DNA of 64,000 nucleotides from Alviniconcha marisindica (GCA_018857735.1 JABMCL010001219.1:1-64000), one strand, 5' to 3'; positions 31,338 through 43,475 are shown, counted from the stretch's first letter. The notes: a model not told the origin generated them from the letters alone. Numbers and translations are program-made.

Positions 31338-31575
31338 ATGCGGGTACGAGTCCCCAGTGTGGCAAGGGATTTTCCCCCCAGAGTCAATTTCCAGTGTTTC
31401 TTGCGGTGTTCGTGCAATCACATGCATGAACATCTGTGCGCACGTTTAACACTAGCAGAGATACCATTGTTCGGACACACGAAATTACTGCACACCAGGA
31501 ATCGGTAGTGCTGCTCTTGCGGCTGCTGTGCCCGAAAAAAAAAGCAAATTTACATTCAAGTAAGTAAGTAAAAAA
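31062..31575 (+). mobile_element. tRNA-Lys-like SINE split by another insertion
   Basis: The head GGGGTAGCTCAGTTGGTAGA (A box) runs to GCGCAATT at about 31112. The body resumes at about 31336 with GATGCGGGTACGAGTCCCCA (B box), and ends in AAGTAAGTAAGTAAA at 31558-31573. 31113-31335 is foreign: AAGATTCAAGATTACTTTAT, a LINE-type 3' tail, ending in (CA)n. Confidence 0.7.
31113..31335. mobile_element. LINE 3'-end fragment with (CA)n, inserted in a SINE
   Basis: Starts with the direct repeat ATTCAAGATTCAAGATTACT and ends in about 28 CA units (31279-31334). It lies exactly between the two halves of the SINE. Confidence 0.6.
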
Positions 31576-31679
31576 TTTACATTCACACAACATATTCCTT
31601 ATAAACAAATACATAAGCACTAATCATACATTACTGCAGCACTTCACACATTAGACTTCTTCTCGATCGTCGCAACACT

Positions 31680-32390
31680 GAAAGTCTAGTCTGCAAGATG
31701 AATGTGGCTGTCTTCTCCAGTTCCTCCCTGCTGCCGTAGAGTTTCGTGCGTAGTTATTAGCCAAACATTTTGTCTTGCTTCCTGCAGAAGCGGGCATCTC
31801 TGCAGTATATGTTCGGCCATCTGGTCTTCAAGATCGCAGTTGCAGGTTGGTGATGGTGCCAGCTTCATTATCCTGGACATGTGGGCATTGAGTCGGTTGT
31901 GGCCAGTGCGTGATCTCATGACCACAACCTGCTGCCACGGTCAAGAAAGTGGAAGCTAGTCGTCCTTCTTAGTGCGTTGCCCCAGGGATGCTCTGATGAG
32001 GGTCTTCTTTTCTTGGAAGGTGACACTGTTGTTTTGCTGTCTTCCTTTGGCTCCATGTTTGGCGAACTCATCTGCTGTGTCATTTCCTAGAAGGCCACAG
32101 TGGGCTGGTACCCACTGTATGACTACTCGCGACCTCATGAAGGCTTTCTGCGAGACGGGGTAGTTTGTCTGTGAGGGGAGGGGGGGGGGGGGGGGGGGGG
32201 CGAGGGGGGGAGAGATTTATTGATGGAGTCTCTTACCAAAGAAGCGGACTGCACAAGATCTATTTTGCTGGGTCCATTTTGGTTCAGATCTGCCAGGCTC
32301 TCGGTGTGTACATTGAAGAGGACCTGCGAGAACGGTGATCCTTGTGGTTGGCCTATTGTGAGCTGATGAGGAGCAGACATCCAGTTTTAA
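31680..32390 (-). mobile_element. Non-LTR retrotransposon fragment, RT and RNase H, internally deleted
   Basis: Minus strand, 5' to 3': an RT block IGQPQGSPFSQVLFNVHTES (about 32355-32290), then a polypurine/polypyrimidine junction (32173-32212). Then follow RVVIQWVPAHCGLLGNDTAD of an RNase H (about 32135-32070) and the terminal RTGHNRLNAHM plus CNCDLEDQMAEHILQRCPLL block (about 31915-31780), a typical zinc-knuckle-like LINE C-terminus. The sequence between RT palm and RNase H is missing. Confidence 0.82.
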
Positions 32391-32469
32391 AGCTGCATAA
32401 CCACCTTTCTTTCCAGGAGCACTCCTGCAATCCACCGGGTCAGAATGTTGGCATGGCAATCACTTTGTC

Positions 32470-32672
32470 ATGCCAGCATTCTTCAAAGCACTAGACACGA
32501 AAACGACACAGCTCAACCAAAAGGAGATGACTCTCCATCTCATTTTTCATCGTTTTTCACCGTTTAACTGTTGTTTAAGTGTCGTTTTGTAGCTTGATAA
32601 AGGAGATTACTCCGAAAATTCGCATGTTGTGTTTTGTCCTAATAAACAGCGTTCTTTTGAACTTTTTATGTC
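32470..32672 (+). repeat. Dispersed repeat, unfolded paralogue of 60885-61140
   Basis: Shares GCATTCTTCAAAGCACTAGA, ACAGCTCAACCAAAAGGAG, CCGTTTAACTGTTGTTTAA, TTGTAGCTTGATAAAG and AACAGCGTTCTTTTGAAC with the inverted copy at 60885-61140. It lacks the palindrome arm present there. It ends in an AATAAA-like AATAAACAGCG. Confidence 0.75.
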
Positions 32673-32812
32673 GGTTCATTTTATATCTTTTAAATTAACG
32701 AGCCTTTAGTGGTTGAATTGCCCTGTGAGGGATGTCAAGTATATATAATTATTGACTTGCCTTTCGATCACGAGTCCGGCGCTCTACCACCATCCCCGCT
32801 CTCTATTATGGA

Positions 32813-32814
<2 letters not shown>

Positions 32815-32904
<90 letters not shown>
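32815..32904. repeat. (CT)n microsatellite
   Basis: Near-pure CT tract of about 45 units with one TTT interruption. Confidence 0.97.
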
Positions 32905-32908
<4 letters not shown>

Positions 32909-33249
32909 GACACTTAGGTGCGGAAGAACTTGAGAACAACGTAGAACGTAAGTTATGACAACAAAACAAGTCACAGACACAACGTAGACACATAACAATA
33001 ATAAAGTCTGTCTCGCAGGCTTCTTATTCTAGCTGTAAGTAATGATACCTTTTTCTGTTTACTTCAGACTAATCCATCCTTGCCAACCACTTGATACAGG
33101 ACCCCCTCGGTCATAATTCCGGAACAAGGGAATAACCAAGAGTAAGGTACTACAATAGTTGAGAAACATTTGTGAAATGTACATTAGTCGATCGCCTCCT
33201 GATCCTTTTTGGAAAAGAAGGTTGTAACTGATGAGACTAAAACAGTAAT

Positions 33250-34204
<955 letters not shown>

Positions 34205-34284
<80 letters not shown>
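34205..34284. repeat. (GA)n microsatellite
   Basis: About 39 uninterrupted GA units. Confidence 0.97.
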
Positions 34285-34286
<2 letters not shown>

Positions 34287-34741
34287 GCCTTCAAGGTACA
34301 TGTCTATGTCTGCCTTTTTGTGACTGCCAAACTGCCTTATTCGTCAGGCGACGTCGGGATCAGTTTTGTAGGGCTGTTGTTGGCGTTTGTAAGCATTCGT
34401 TCTCTGCTTACTTGTGTCTCGTTCAATAGCCGACTCGCTTCGACGAACTGGTAGCTGTACATTATGCAAAGGTATGTTAATCGCCTTCAGCTCTAAAGGT
34501 TGGTATGATAATTATTATTCGTGTTATTTGAGAGGCAGCGGCATTTACACTCAGCAACAAGGTAATTCAAGTCTTCGATGTGTGGCCATAATTATCAACA
34601 TAAACTATCAGCCACTAAGACAAAGCGGTGTCACTGGAATTTTGCCGTGTCTTCTACGGAATGGAATTAAGATCACGGCACCTACGCACCACGCTATAAC
34701 TAATATCAGACAGTTAGCTCTACACATTAGGGGTTTTGTGC

Positions 34742-34850
34742 TACAAGCTGACAGGCAGGCAGGCAAGCAAGCAGGCACGCACGCACGCACGCACGCACCC
34801 CCCCCCCCCCACACACACACACACACACGCGCGCGGAGGCACGTACGCAC
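34742..34850. repeat. Low-complexity CAGG/CACG, C-run and (CA)n block
   Basis: GGCAGGCAGGCAAGCAAGCA, then CACG repeats, a C-run at 34798-34810 and a short CA/CG run. The surrounding 34285-35093 has no gene-like frame. Confidence 0.85.
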
Positions 34851-35093
34851 GAATGCAGTTTTCTTTTTTTCCTTTTTTTCTGCACCTCTGTAAAGAAACC
34901 GCGATTGCCGATTAAAGTATTTACTATCAAACTTCAAAGTCGCTGCAGGCAGGGAAATTGATGTGGGAACCTGTTGTAGTCTAATCAGGGTTGCCAACAA
35001 TATAGCTTATTTTGCGACACAGCTCACTAATACGACAGATTATGCCAGCTTGGAGGCTCTCTCTCTTTTTCCCACCCTCCGTCGACTCTCTCT

Positions 35094-35333
<240 letters not shown>

Positions 35334-35487
35334 CGAGCTAGCGCTCCGAGCACACTATTTCAAAATATAAAGCCAAAACTAAAAACAACAACAAATGTGC
35401 ATTAAAAACGCTATGGATTAATAATAATAAAAGCGGTCATTTCTATAGCGGCGTATTTCGCCGACATCATAATGTATTCCTCGCACA

Positions 35488-35500
35488 ACACACACACACA

Positions 35501-35551
<51 letters not shown>

Positions 35552-35564
35552 GCGCGCGCGCGGG
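35488..35564. repeat. (CA)n-(CGCA)n-(CG)n compound microsatellite
   Basis: CACACA, then about 13 CACG units, then CG repeats. It lies at the 3' side of the antisense LINE fragment 35585-36512. Confidence 0.95.
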
Positions 35565-35762
35565 CGCACAGAAGGAATTTAACGAGGAGAGAGGGTAAAA
35601 GAGGGCGGCTGCGGTAGTAAGAAGACAGAATTTGAAATAACTTTTTGTGGTATTGTTTGTATAGGTGAGATTTTAACGCAGTTTTGAAGGCATGGGAGGA
35701 TTGAATGTGACTAATGTCAGAAGGAAGCGAATTCTATTGCTCTGGAGCACAGTAGGGGAAAC

Positions 35763-36349
35763 TATCATTGGCAGGAGCTGCCGCAAGTATCATTTTTGTC
35801 GCGACAAAACACGTCTTTTGTCGCGACAAAAGTATGTTTGTCGCGATAAACATATTTTTGTCGTGACAAACACGTGTTTTCCGCGACAAAACACGTCCTT
35901 TGTCGCGACAAAAGTATTATTGGCGGGAGCTGCCACAAGTATAATTTTTGTCGCGACAAAAGTATGCTTATCGCGACAAAACATTTTGTCACAACGAACA
36001 TTTTTGTCGCGACTAAAGTTTTGTTGCGAGAAATATTTGTCGTGACAAACATAATTTTGTCGCGACAAACACGTCTTTTGTCGCGACAAGCTTACTTTTG
36101 TAGCGACAAACACGTCTTTTGTCGCGATAACCATACTTTTGTTGCGACAAAAAAAAAAACAACTTGTGGCAGCTCCCACCAGTGATACAAAAGTATGCTT
36201 GTCGCGACAAAAGTAATCTTGTCGCGACAACAACAACAAAATTGTCGCGACAAAAGTTTTGTCGCGGCAAGCATACTTTTGTCGCGACAAAAGTATGCTT
36301 AGTTTTATCGCGACAAAAATGGTGCATGTGGCAGCTCCCGCCAATGACA
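35763..36349. mobile_element. MITE with palindrome-array interior, outer copy
   Basis: TIRs TATCATTGGCAGGAGCTGCC (left) and GGCAGCTCCCGCCAATGACA (right), flanked by the direct repeat GGAAAC (35757-35762 and 36350-36355). The interior is a series of TTTGTCGCGACAAA palindromes (exact TGTCGCGACA at 35797, 35819, 35901, 36200, 36220, 36243 and 36280, plus degenerate ones) with 20-23 bp spacing. A second copy is nested at 35917-36187. No coding capacity. Confidence 0.88.
35917..36187. mobile_element. MITE with palindrome-array interior, nested copy (271 bp)
   Basis: TIRs TTATTGGCGGGAGCTGCCAC and GTGGCAGCTCCCACCAGTGA with an ATA end. It is flanked by an 8-bp direct repeat CAAAAGTA (35909-35916 and 36188-36195). 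About eleven palindromic units lie inside, three of them exact (35949, 36058, 36079). The 8-bp duplication is the length made by hAT and P-type transposases; the family assignment is inference. Confidence 0.85.
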
Positions 36350-36816
36350 GGAAACAGCACTGGCCAAAGGTTTTTGTTCTAACGTGGGGAATGCGATGCA
36401 TCCGTGTGTCTGCAGGAGAACGAAGCTGCCTGGAAGGGGTGTATACAGTGAGAAAGTCAGAGAAATATGCAGGAGATGAGTCAGAGAAGAAGTTGTAACA
36501 GGTAGTTGACAAGTTTGTAGTCTCTTCTGGCTTGGGCCGGCAGCCAAAGAAGAGCCGTGCAGAAGAGATTGCACATGATCACTGACATTCAGTTGCGTGC
36601 TTTGAAAACCAGTTTCGCTGCATTTACATCAGACACTCTCGTCAGTTCAGTTCGCGAGTTTTACATTTGCATGCAATACTTTCAGTCAAAAGGAAGCGGT
36701 TGGTAGGGGGTGGGGAGCTGAAAACCAGAAGTGATTAATTTCAGCTTGTCATTCATCCGCAAGCCTGCTTATAATAGCTTCCGGGTTGCTTACCACTCAC
36801 TAACTCCTTTTTGCAG

Positions 36817-37108
36817 ATCGTGTACCAAAGACGACAAGAAAAAGAAATCCTACACCCATGCAGCGAAATGTATTGACCAAACACACAAGAAGATAATCGA
36901 CATCTATATGTATATGGACTTGGTGAAGTGAACTTTCCCACTCATGATGGAGTCCAGAAATCCAGTGCACCAACCTCCCGGCGCAATCCCAGCGGTGAAG
37001 AAGAAGAAATCAAGGCGGTCGGCCAGCCCTGGAACTGTGGATCTGCACACAGCCTACAACCCTGCCTCTCCTCTGTCTTATCCCCCTGCTCTCAGAACTC
37101 CCAGAAAG
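36817..37108 (+). CDS. Probable 5' exon of the Cys-less pLGIC gene (start codon exon)
   Basis: Bounded by a strong acceptor (CTAACTCCTTTTTGCAG, ending 36816) and a donor GTAGGA after AAG (37109). Two ATGs occur, at 36944 and 36947. The second has the better context (A at -3, G at +4), and an in-frame TGA at 36929-36931 marks 5' UTR upstream. The coding part reads MESRNPVHQPPGAIPAVKKK then SRRSASPGTV to PPALRTPRK, a basic Ser/Pro-rich stretch like the N-terminal extension in the exon at 45126. Its phase-0 end matches the phase-0 acceptors at 45108 or 45126. The join spans 8 kb of repeats and is inferred. It could belong to another transcript. Confidence 0.45.
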
Positions 37109-37505
37109 GTAGGAACCGGCCACGGAATGACAGTCCCAGCGGATGAGGAAATTTAGGTCCCCTCTGCTGAGAACTAGAACTATCAAAGTTTTTTTCTTTC
37201 AATAAACTAGACTTCTGAAAAGTTGTTTTTAAACGGTCAGCCTTTCTATGGTAGATAGAGAAAGGAATACAAAATTACGATCGATGCATTTCTTTAAACT
37301 GAAGCGCGTGTGGCAGGAAGAGTCCACAGATTGGACAAACCACCAACCCACCAATTGACTGACTAACTGACTAAATTCAAACTAGCATGTTTTAAAAGAG
37401 TATTAAAGTCAACCAATCAACCGGTCGTCCAGTCAGTAAATTCCCTCTTTTGTCTATCAGTCATCGATCAGAGCAACGCATGTTGATGTCCACCTTTCGT
37501 TGTTA
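37109..37505 (+). other. Presumed pLGIC intron 1, 5' part
   Basis: No feature recognised apart from AATAAACTAG at 37201. CCAACCAATC-like low-complexity patches lie near 37335-37430. Confidence 0.4.
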
Positions 37506-37590
37506 TTGTAACTGTTATCAGTGTCATCGTTCAGTTGTACTGGTATTCACTATCAGTACAACTGAACGATGACACTGATAACAGTTACAA
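37506..37590. repeat. Perfect 36-bp inverted repeat, 13-nt loop
   Basis: The left arm 37506-37541 (starting TTGTAACTGTTATCAGTGTC) and right arm 37555-37590 are exact reverse complements. The loop is GGTATTCACTATC. No other copy is in the window. Confidence 0.95.
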
Positions 37591-38241
37591 GTAGAGGTGG
37601 TAGTGCTGACGGCGGTAGTAGTGCTAGTAGCAGTGATGCTCCTGTTCACTTTAATCACCGCCTGCTGACGCACGTTTGATTTTGACTGAGACAATGCTGC
37701 GCGGTGAACGCACGTTCTTTCCTCGCTCGCTTCTGAAAACACTTCTTATTGTCGTTTTGCTGCACATTCTGTTACTGTCGCTGATAAATGTAATGGGGGT
37801 TTTGTTTAAAAATATTTTTTTATTTGTTTATTTTTGCTTTGTTTTTGTCCGACCTGATAATAATACAGTTCCAACGAATCTAGATTTCTGAAGGTTTTTG
37901 CGAAGCGACATCTGCAGAAAATATTCGCGATCGATCCCGATTTTACAAAAACAAGGGGTAGGCTGGAGCAGTCATTACACAACAAAAACAGAAGCAGAAA
38001 CAAAATTTAATGTGAGCAGAATGACAGGGCAAGGGAAATCATCCATGCTGTGCAATGTCGGGCTTGTTTGCATAGATCTCCGTGTCTGTGCGGAAAACAA
38101 ACAGTCGGGCAGAAGTGTGCGCTAGCGCTGACTGTGAGTGTCAGTGCCACACTAATAGCTTGCCGACGTACTACGCGTATGTGTGGTGCCGACACCCATA
38201 TGTCAGCCAGCAGTTTCGCCCGTACCAAATGACACAGGACT

Positions 38242-38603
38242 ACTGATTGAGTGAGTGCTTTTCACTAGCGTAATGCATGCGCAGCAGGAACTTGCTTCTT
38301 CAACCATGACGGTTGTATCAGGGTGAAGTACCCAGCAGGATGGGTCGCCTTCGGCCTACCCCGTGGCAGAGTCTGGCAAGCTAGCTGGCGGCATCGATCG
38401 CCATTGTTGACAGTACTCATGGCAACCGTCACACGGCCACTTCCGGTACCCCGTTATTTGACACCCGACCGCATGCACAAAGTGCGGGTGGGTGTGTTTC
38501 TGCTGTGTGTCATGTGTCGCTGTTCAGCAAAATATATGTGTACTCGCGCATGACGTAAGCCTTGCCAGAAGCACTGATCGAGTGAGTGCTTTTTCACTGG
38601 TAG
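38242..38603. repeat. 25-bp direct repeats flanking a 300-bp segment
   Basis: CTGATTGAGTGAGTGCTTTT near 38243 and CTGATCGAGTGAGTGCTTTT near 38576 bracket a GC-richer segment. They may be a target-site duplication or a slippage product. No coding identity is recognised between them. Confidence 0.6.
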
Positions 38604-39979
38604 TTCCTTTGTGACCTTTTTTTTTTTCACTGTCGAAGTATTGTCGACTGTCTCGAATTATTTGGCACTCAGGAGAGACATATCCTAAATCCAACTATTT
38701 ACGAGGCTGATGTCGAAAATACTGGTACTTCTGTACATCGCATTTACGTGTGAATCTTCACCTGTTGCCGAACCGGGTGTGCGTTTGGAAGAACTGGCTC
38801 GGTCCGTTGTAGGCTACGGCCATGCCCCTTCTCCTACCTAGTACTGTCTGAAATAGCTACCGCCAGAAAACACAGTTTTGAATATATGCGCGAAGGTTTG
38901 GCTGTAAGTGAAGTGTCGTCTCTGTGACTGTGTTACCAGCGTTTTTATTTATTCCGTGTGAGTTCTAAATGGTTGAAAGCAACTTCAAGAACTGGCGATT
39001 GAAAACGTGTGAATCAAAACTACAAAGAAAACAAAACAGAAACAAACAAAAACAGCTTTTTCTTAACAGAACGACACATCGGTACATATGTGCCTTCGGC
39101 AGTGGATCGGTTTTGTGACAACAACGAAAAGGTAGAAAATATTTAGATGGCTTTTTTTCTGGTAGCGATCGGGCGATGGAGTATGCGTGTGAATCAAAAC
39201 TACAAAACTATGGAGCTACACTGTGCTCATTGTTTTAATGTTGGCGTCAGAAACAGTGTGATGTTGGTTATGTGGATCCAATCTACAATTGCTGTTGCGG
39301 CTACCGCCAGCTCCCGAAGGAAGAACGAACAACTAATTTGCGCTCACGGATACAAGATGGTATCTACGATCAGTTGTAATACAAATTTCAATTCCCTTGA
39401 CTCGAGCAAGTCATCTTGGACAGTATATCTACAGCTATACTGTTCTTTCTTTCTTTCTTTCCTTCTTCATGATAATTTTAGCTACCCTGATCGTCATCGA
39501 GGAACTGACAATATAATGGAGCTGCGCGAGATGCGAACTAAAAGGCAGGTTAACTCGTTTGAAAGCTGATTAGGAATAGTCTCTCTCTTTTTTCTCTTTT
39601 TTTTCTTTCTTTCTTTTCTTTCTTCTTCTTCTTCTGCTTTTTTTTATATTATATATATATATTAAATTTTAATCAGCTGGTGGTAGACTGGTTTAAAATA
39701 TCACTGATTCTGATCGTGATTAGGCGTCCTTCCATCCATCCATCCCATTGATGCCGATCTGAAGGCAGGTGGGATCACAGCTAAAGGAGCATTTGTGGGA
39801 ACAGAACTTCATTGCCGATGGGCAGTACGAGTCAGTTCTGGATTGAGCCCACATAACGAGCCCAAAAATCGCAGCTGTAGGGGGGGCAAAAAAGAAGAAG
39901 TTTTTTGTGCCCCCTAGTGAGCTGCGGTTTTGGGGCTCGTTATCTTGCAATAGGGCTGACATCAACGAGTCCGCTCATG
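38604..39979. other. No gene recognised
   Basis: The frame at 39147-39569 lacks motifs. T-rich (TTTC)n sequence lies at 39450-39470 and 39580-39640, and (TA)n near 39650. GATTAGGCGTCC-type and GAGCCCAAAAATCGCAGC sequence near 39840-39950 forms an imperfect inverted repeat around a G/A-rich centre. Confidence 0.4.
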
Positions 39980-40690
39980 ACTTTTGTACCTCATGCAGAC
40001 TTTGTCTGACGTTCTCCTGCATTGCGCGTTTTCGAGCTGCATTTGGGCCACCAGGGCAGTGGCGCTGCTTGAGTCACGAAGGTTGCGGCGACTAGATCGT
40101 CGTTGCACTATCTCCAGTTAGATTTCAGATGTTGCTGATGGGGTACTACACCACGGACACCTAGGACACCCTAATACTTGTCGCCCGAGGCAGTGTAGCA
40201 GTAGCAGGCAGTTTAACTAACAAGTACAGCACTTGCAGTAGTGTCTTTGGACAGTGGTTGGGCATCCCTTCATGATGTTTACGCGATGGCACTCATTTTG
40301 TCGACTTTGCAGCGGTTGGCTGGATGTGTTTCCACCAGTGGAAGTTTTCTATCAACTCTGCTTCAGGGTATATACTTTGCGCTGGTAGCTCTGTAAAGGA
40401 TTTATAGTTGTGACTAATGGGAATCCTGTTCTTTTTTTTAATGACAGTCATGTGGTGACATTTCGCTCCGTCGCAGGATGTTTGCTGCCACCTTTTCCAT
40501 GATTCCAGTGTTGTGAGGTCGTCCCGTAACTGGCTGGGGTCCTAATATCGGAGTAGAAAAAGGTGTCATCGGCGAAGAGGCGTACTGTGAATATGATTCC
40601 CTCACCTAGATCGCTGATATCAATAAGAAACAAGGATGGTCCTAGTCCTGGGTCTGTTCGAAGGTGAATGTTCAACATGTATCGTCATAT
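39980..40690 (-). mobile_element. Degenerate LINE reverse-transcriptase fragment
   Basis: Minus strand: DPGLGPSLFLIDISDL then TVRLFADDTFFYSDIR (about 40650-40545), the RT palm with an intact FADD catalytic box. After a stop at 40448, remnants LSLKKRTGF and NPLQSYQRKVYTL lie further down. Jockey/RTE-like; clade uncertain. Confidence 0.75.
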
Positions 40691-42052
40691 GCCAGTCCGG
40701 GCTTCCCATTCAACTTTTCACTTTTTATATCAAGCTCATTGAATCTGTGAGGATGATGGCGGATGTGCGGTCTGACCGTTTTGTCAACGATTTCTTAAAA
40801 TGTCAACGATGACATTTGTGATGGGCGACACTTGACTTGCTACATCGTCGAGTACGTATTAGCATACACCAATATTAAACTTTTTGAAAGAAAGTAATAT
40901 TTTTGGAAAAATCTAAATTTGAGATCATTTTTAGTTATGTTTGTGTTATTCACCTTTTAAGCATGGTTTTAAAACTGTATATAGACCCATTTTAAGACAT
41001 ACACACTATTAAAAATTAAATATATAATATCAGACGTGTATCGCCCTGATATAACCGTACCGGTTGACTGGGCGTAAAGCACCAACTTACTTACTTACTC
41101 TTACCTTTGTGGATCAACGTTATAATCCCATTCTTTAAAGTAAAGGGGAGCTCTCCCTTGATTGTGAAAAACATTTAAAAAAGAGAATTAGTAGTTTCTC
41201 CCAGAGTGGGTTGGGGGCAGTCCGTCGCTGCCTCAGTCAGTCAGTGTTCCATGTAGAAATTTTAAGTGAAGGTCACAATGACCCCCTATTAAAAAATCTA
41301 AGGATCAGATAGCCTTAACTGGGGGTCACAACATTGAAGTAGCCAATATGTATAGCATATTCAGTAACAACCATTTTTGTGCTTCTTTTTCTTCTTCTTT
41401 TCTCACCACACCACAAATATTTATGCTCTATCAGTACCATCTTCAAACTTACACTCATTTAGTACATACACAAAACGTTTCCCCCCAGTCCTTTCAATTT
41501 GAGTCATTTTAGAAGTTTTCATTCGATCAAAAGCATAACAAAACATTTCTGGCAAAGGTGGAGATCATGGCCCCAACATTTTTTTTACTGGTCTTGAACA
41601 GAAGTGTGTTTAATGGCTGTAGATTTGTCCGACTCATCTCGGTCGCAAAGTGGCCTGGATCTCGCAATTCCACAATGATTTGTGTTTCGAACTGGTAGCT
41701 GAACAAGGGATTGTAATTACCTTTTTTTTCTTTTTCGACAATGACTTATTTATTTTATTTTATTTTTAAATCGGAACAGCCCGTTTCGTTCGAGGTTGTT
41801 CCGATGGAAAACAGCACATAGGTGAAGGAAGCAAGTATAAAAGTAATTGTTGCAAAAACTCGTAGTCATAATCAATTATTTGGCTGCCAGGGCAAAGACT
41901 AGGTCACTGTGGAATTGTGACATTCATTTTGCGAACAAGCAGTAGAAAAATGAGGGAGGCCGTGATCTGCCAAATTTCAGTCACATTTACGCTACCCACT
42001 GTCGAACAGTTGCAACTACGGTTGCGCCCAGATCTTTTTCAGCAGCTTTAAT

Positions 42053-42056
<4 letters not shown>
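40691..42056. other. No gene recognised; SINE tail inside
   Basis: AT-rich. The SINE tail CGGTTGACTGGGCGTAAAGC plus ACTTACTTACTTAC is at 41060-41100. Confidence 0.5.

Positions 42057-42134
<78 letters not shown>
42057..42134. repeat. (CT)n microsatellite
   Basis: About 39 uninterrupted CT units. Confidence 0.97.
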
Positions 42135-42138
<4 letters not shown>

Positions 42139-42479
42139 ACGATAATATTGGCATCAGACTTTGCTTCCGAGCGCATCTTCACACGCGTAAACCAGGTAAA
42201 GGCGGCATATTTTTAGCCGAAGCGAGAACAAAAGAGTCAGAATAAAGTGACAGGGTAGAAAGGAAGTAAATTTTCGACCAATGAGCTTTGAAATTCAACT
42301 ACCGGAAATGACATTTAAACCAATCAGCATTGCGGACAGGAATGTAGTTAGGGAAGCAGTTTTGCGTTTCGAACTTTTCCGATCTGGTTTCGTTGATGCG
42401 CTAAATGATCGGCGTTCATTTCTATCGCTTTGAAAATAGGTGTGCGTCAAGATGATGCACGGATCTCAAATCTGTGCGT

Positions 42480-43475
42480 CAAAATTAAATCTGTGCATAA
42501 TAGACCCGCAGTTGTGCGATGTTTGGAACACTGCTGCCTGGCGCTGAATCCTTATTTAAAACGCTAAGTACATGTGTGAGTTCTGCAACCGTAATCTCCT
42601 TATCGCATTCTGCTCTTTTGTCATCAGTAAGGGTGGGGTATATTTGGTCAGATAAACGATGTGTTTTCATTTTTCTGTTGACATTTGCAGGCTCGGTTTG
42701 TTTGTAAAACTTTTCGTATAAAATCTGATATTATCTAGGATCTCGGTAATGGCCTCCGATTTGCAGGTAGGATGCAGTGTTAGTACAACTTTGATGTTTT
42801 TCTAACCTGAGCCTGAGGAATTATGTTGTATTTTTCTCTCCCTCTTCTATCCATTTAGCTCTGGACTTGCGCTCCTTGTGCTTGTTTTATCTCTTGGAGC
42901 TCAAGAGCTCGTTTTAGTTGAAGTGTTTTCCTTTGCAGTTCTCCATTCTGGGGTTGTGTTGCCAGGTTCTGTTGTGCTTTGATTCGTTTAGTTCTTGCAG
43001 TAGTTTCTACTTTCGATATTCCCTATATTTGGACCGGTTGTGTGTGTAGTCTCTGCAGAGGAACTTGAATTTTGCTTTAAGCATTTCCCATGTTGTTTCC
43101 GGATTGTCAGTTTGATACTGAAGTGTGCATCGATAAAATTGTTTGTGTCAGCCATAAAAGCAGCTTATGACAGTAATGAAGAATTAAACTTCCAATATCC
43201 TTGGCCTCTCTTGAAGCTATTCATATTACTTTTAACTTTGACAAGTTTGTGGTCTGAATGCGAAAAACCATCTATGCTGGTATTCGTGATTTTAGCTGTG
43301 AGAGATGTTGGGTCACAAAAGCTGTAATCTATTCTTCCGGTGAACGGTGTTGGTTTAGACCATGTGTACTCCAGACGTCGTGGATGTCTACGTTTCTAGT
43401 GTGGTTACCTCATTTTCATGATGGGGGAAGCCTGCGAAATAATCTGTGCTCTAAAGCAACGTTGAAGTCGCCAGC
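42480..43475 (-). mobile_element. L1/Tx1-like LINE fragment (endonuclease end, linker, RT start)
   Basis: Minus strand: VAGDFNVALEHRLF (about 43475-43435), RRHPRRLEYTWSKPTPFTGR then IDYSFCDPTSLTAKITNTS and DGFSHSDHKLVKVKS (43395-43230), which are the GDFN, RIDY and SDH motifs of an apurinic endonuclease. A linker with stops follows. Then comes the RT entry block ITVAELTHVLSVLNKDSAPG (42590-42525). The sense SINE at 43482 breaks the endonuclease domain. Confidence 0.82.

Larger units (their letters stand above)
35585..36512 (-). mobile_element. CR1/L2-like LINE C-terminal fragment carrying a nested MITE insertion
   Basis: Minus strand: AYFSDFLTVYTPSRQLRSPA and RTKTFGQCCF (36470-36355), then the MITE, then NSLPSDISHIQSSHAFKTAL and KSHLYKQYHKK (35735-35655). 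The two halves join at a GGAAAC repeat flanking the MITE. Stops are present. Confidence 0.82.

Noticed and set aside
34414..34893. 159-codon + strand frame
   Set aside because: No family resemblance; its second half is CAGG/CACG/C-run low complexity.
35763..36349. CRISPR-like array of 16-bp palindromic repeats and short spacers
   Set aside because: Eukaryotic context, spacers of only 5-10 bp that are themselves repeated, terminal inverted repeats and target-site duplications, and no cas genes.
35790..36512. 240-codon minus-strand frame rich in SRQK/VATK repeats
   Set aside because: Most of it is the translation of the TTGTCGCGACAA palindrome array in the MITE. Only the first 45 or so residues are LINE protein.
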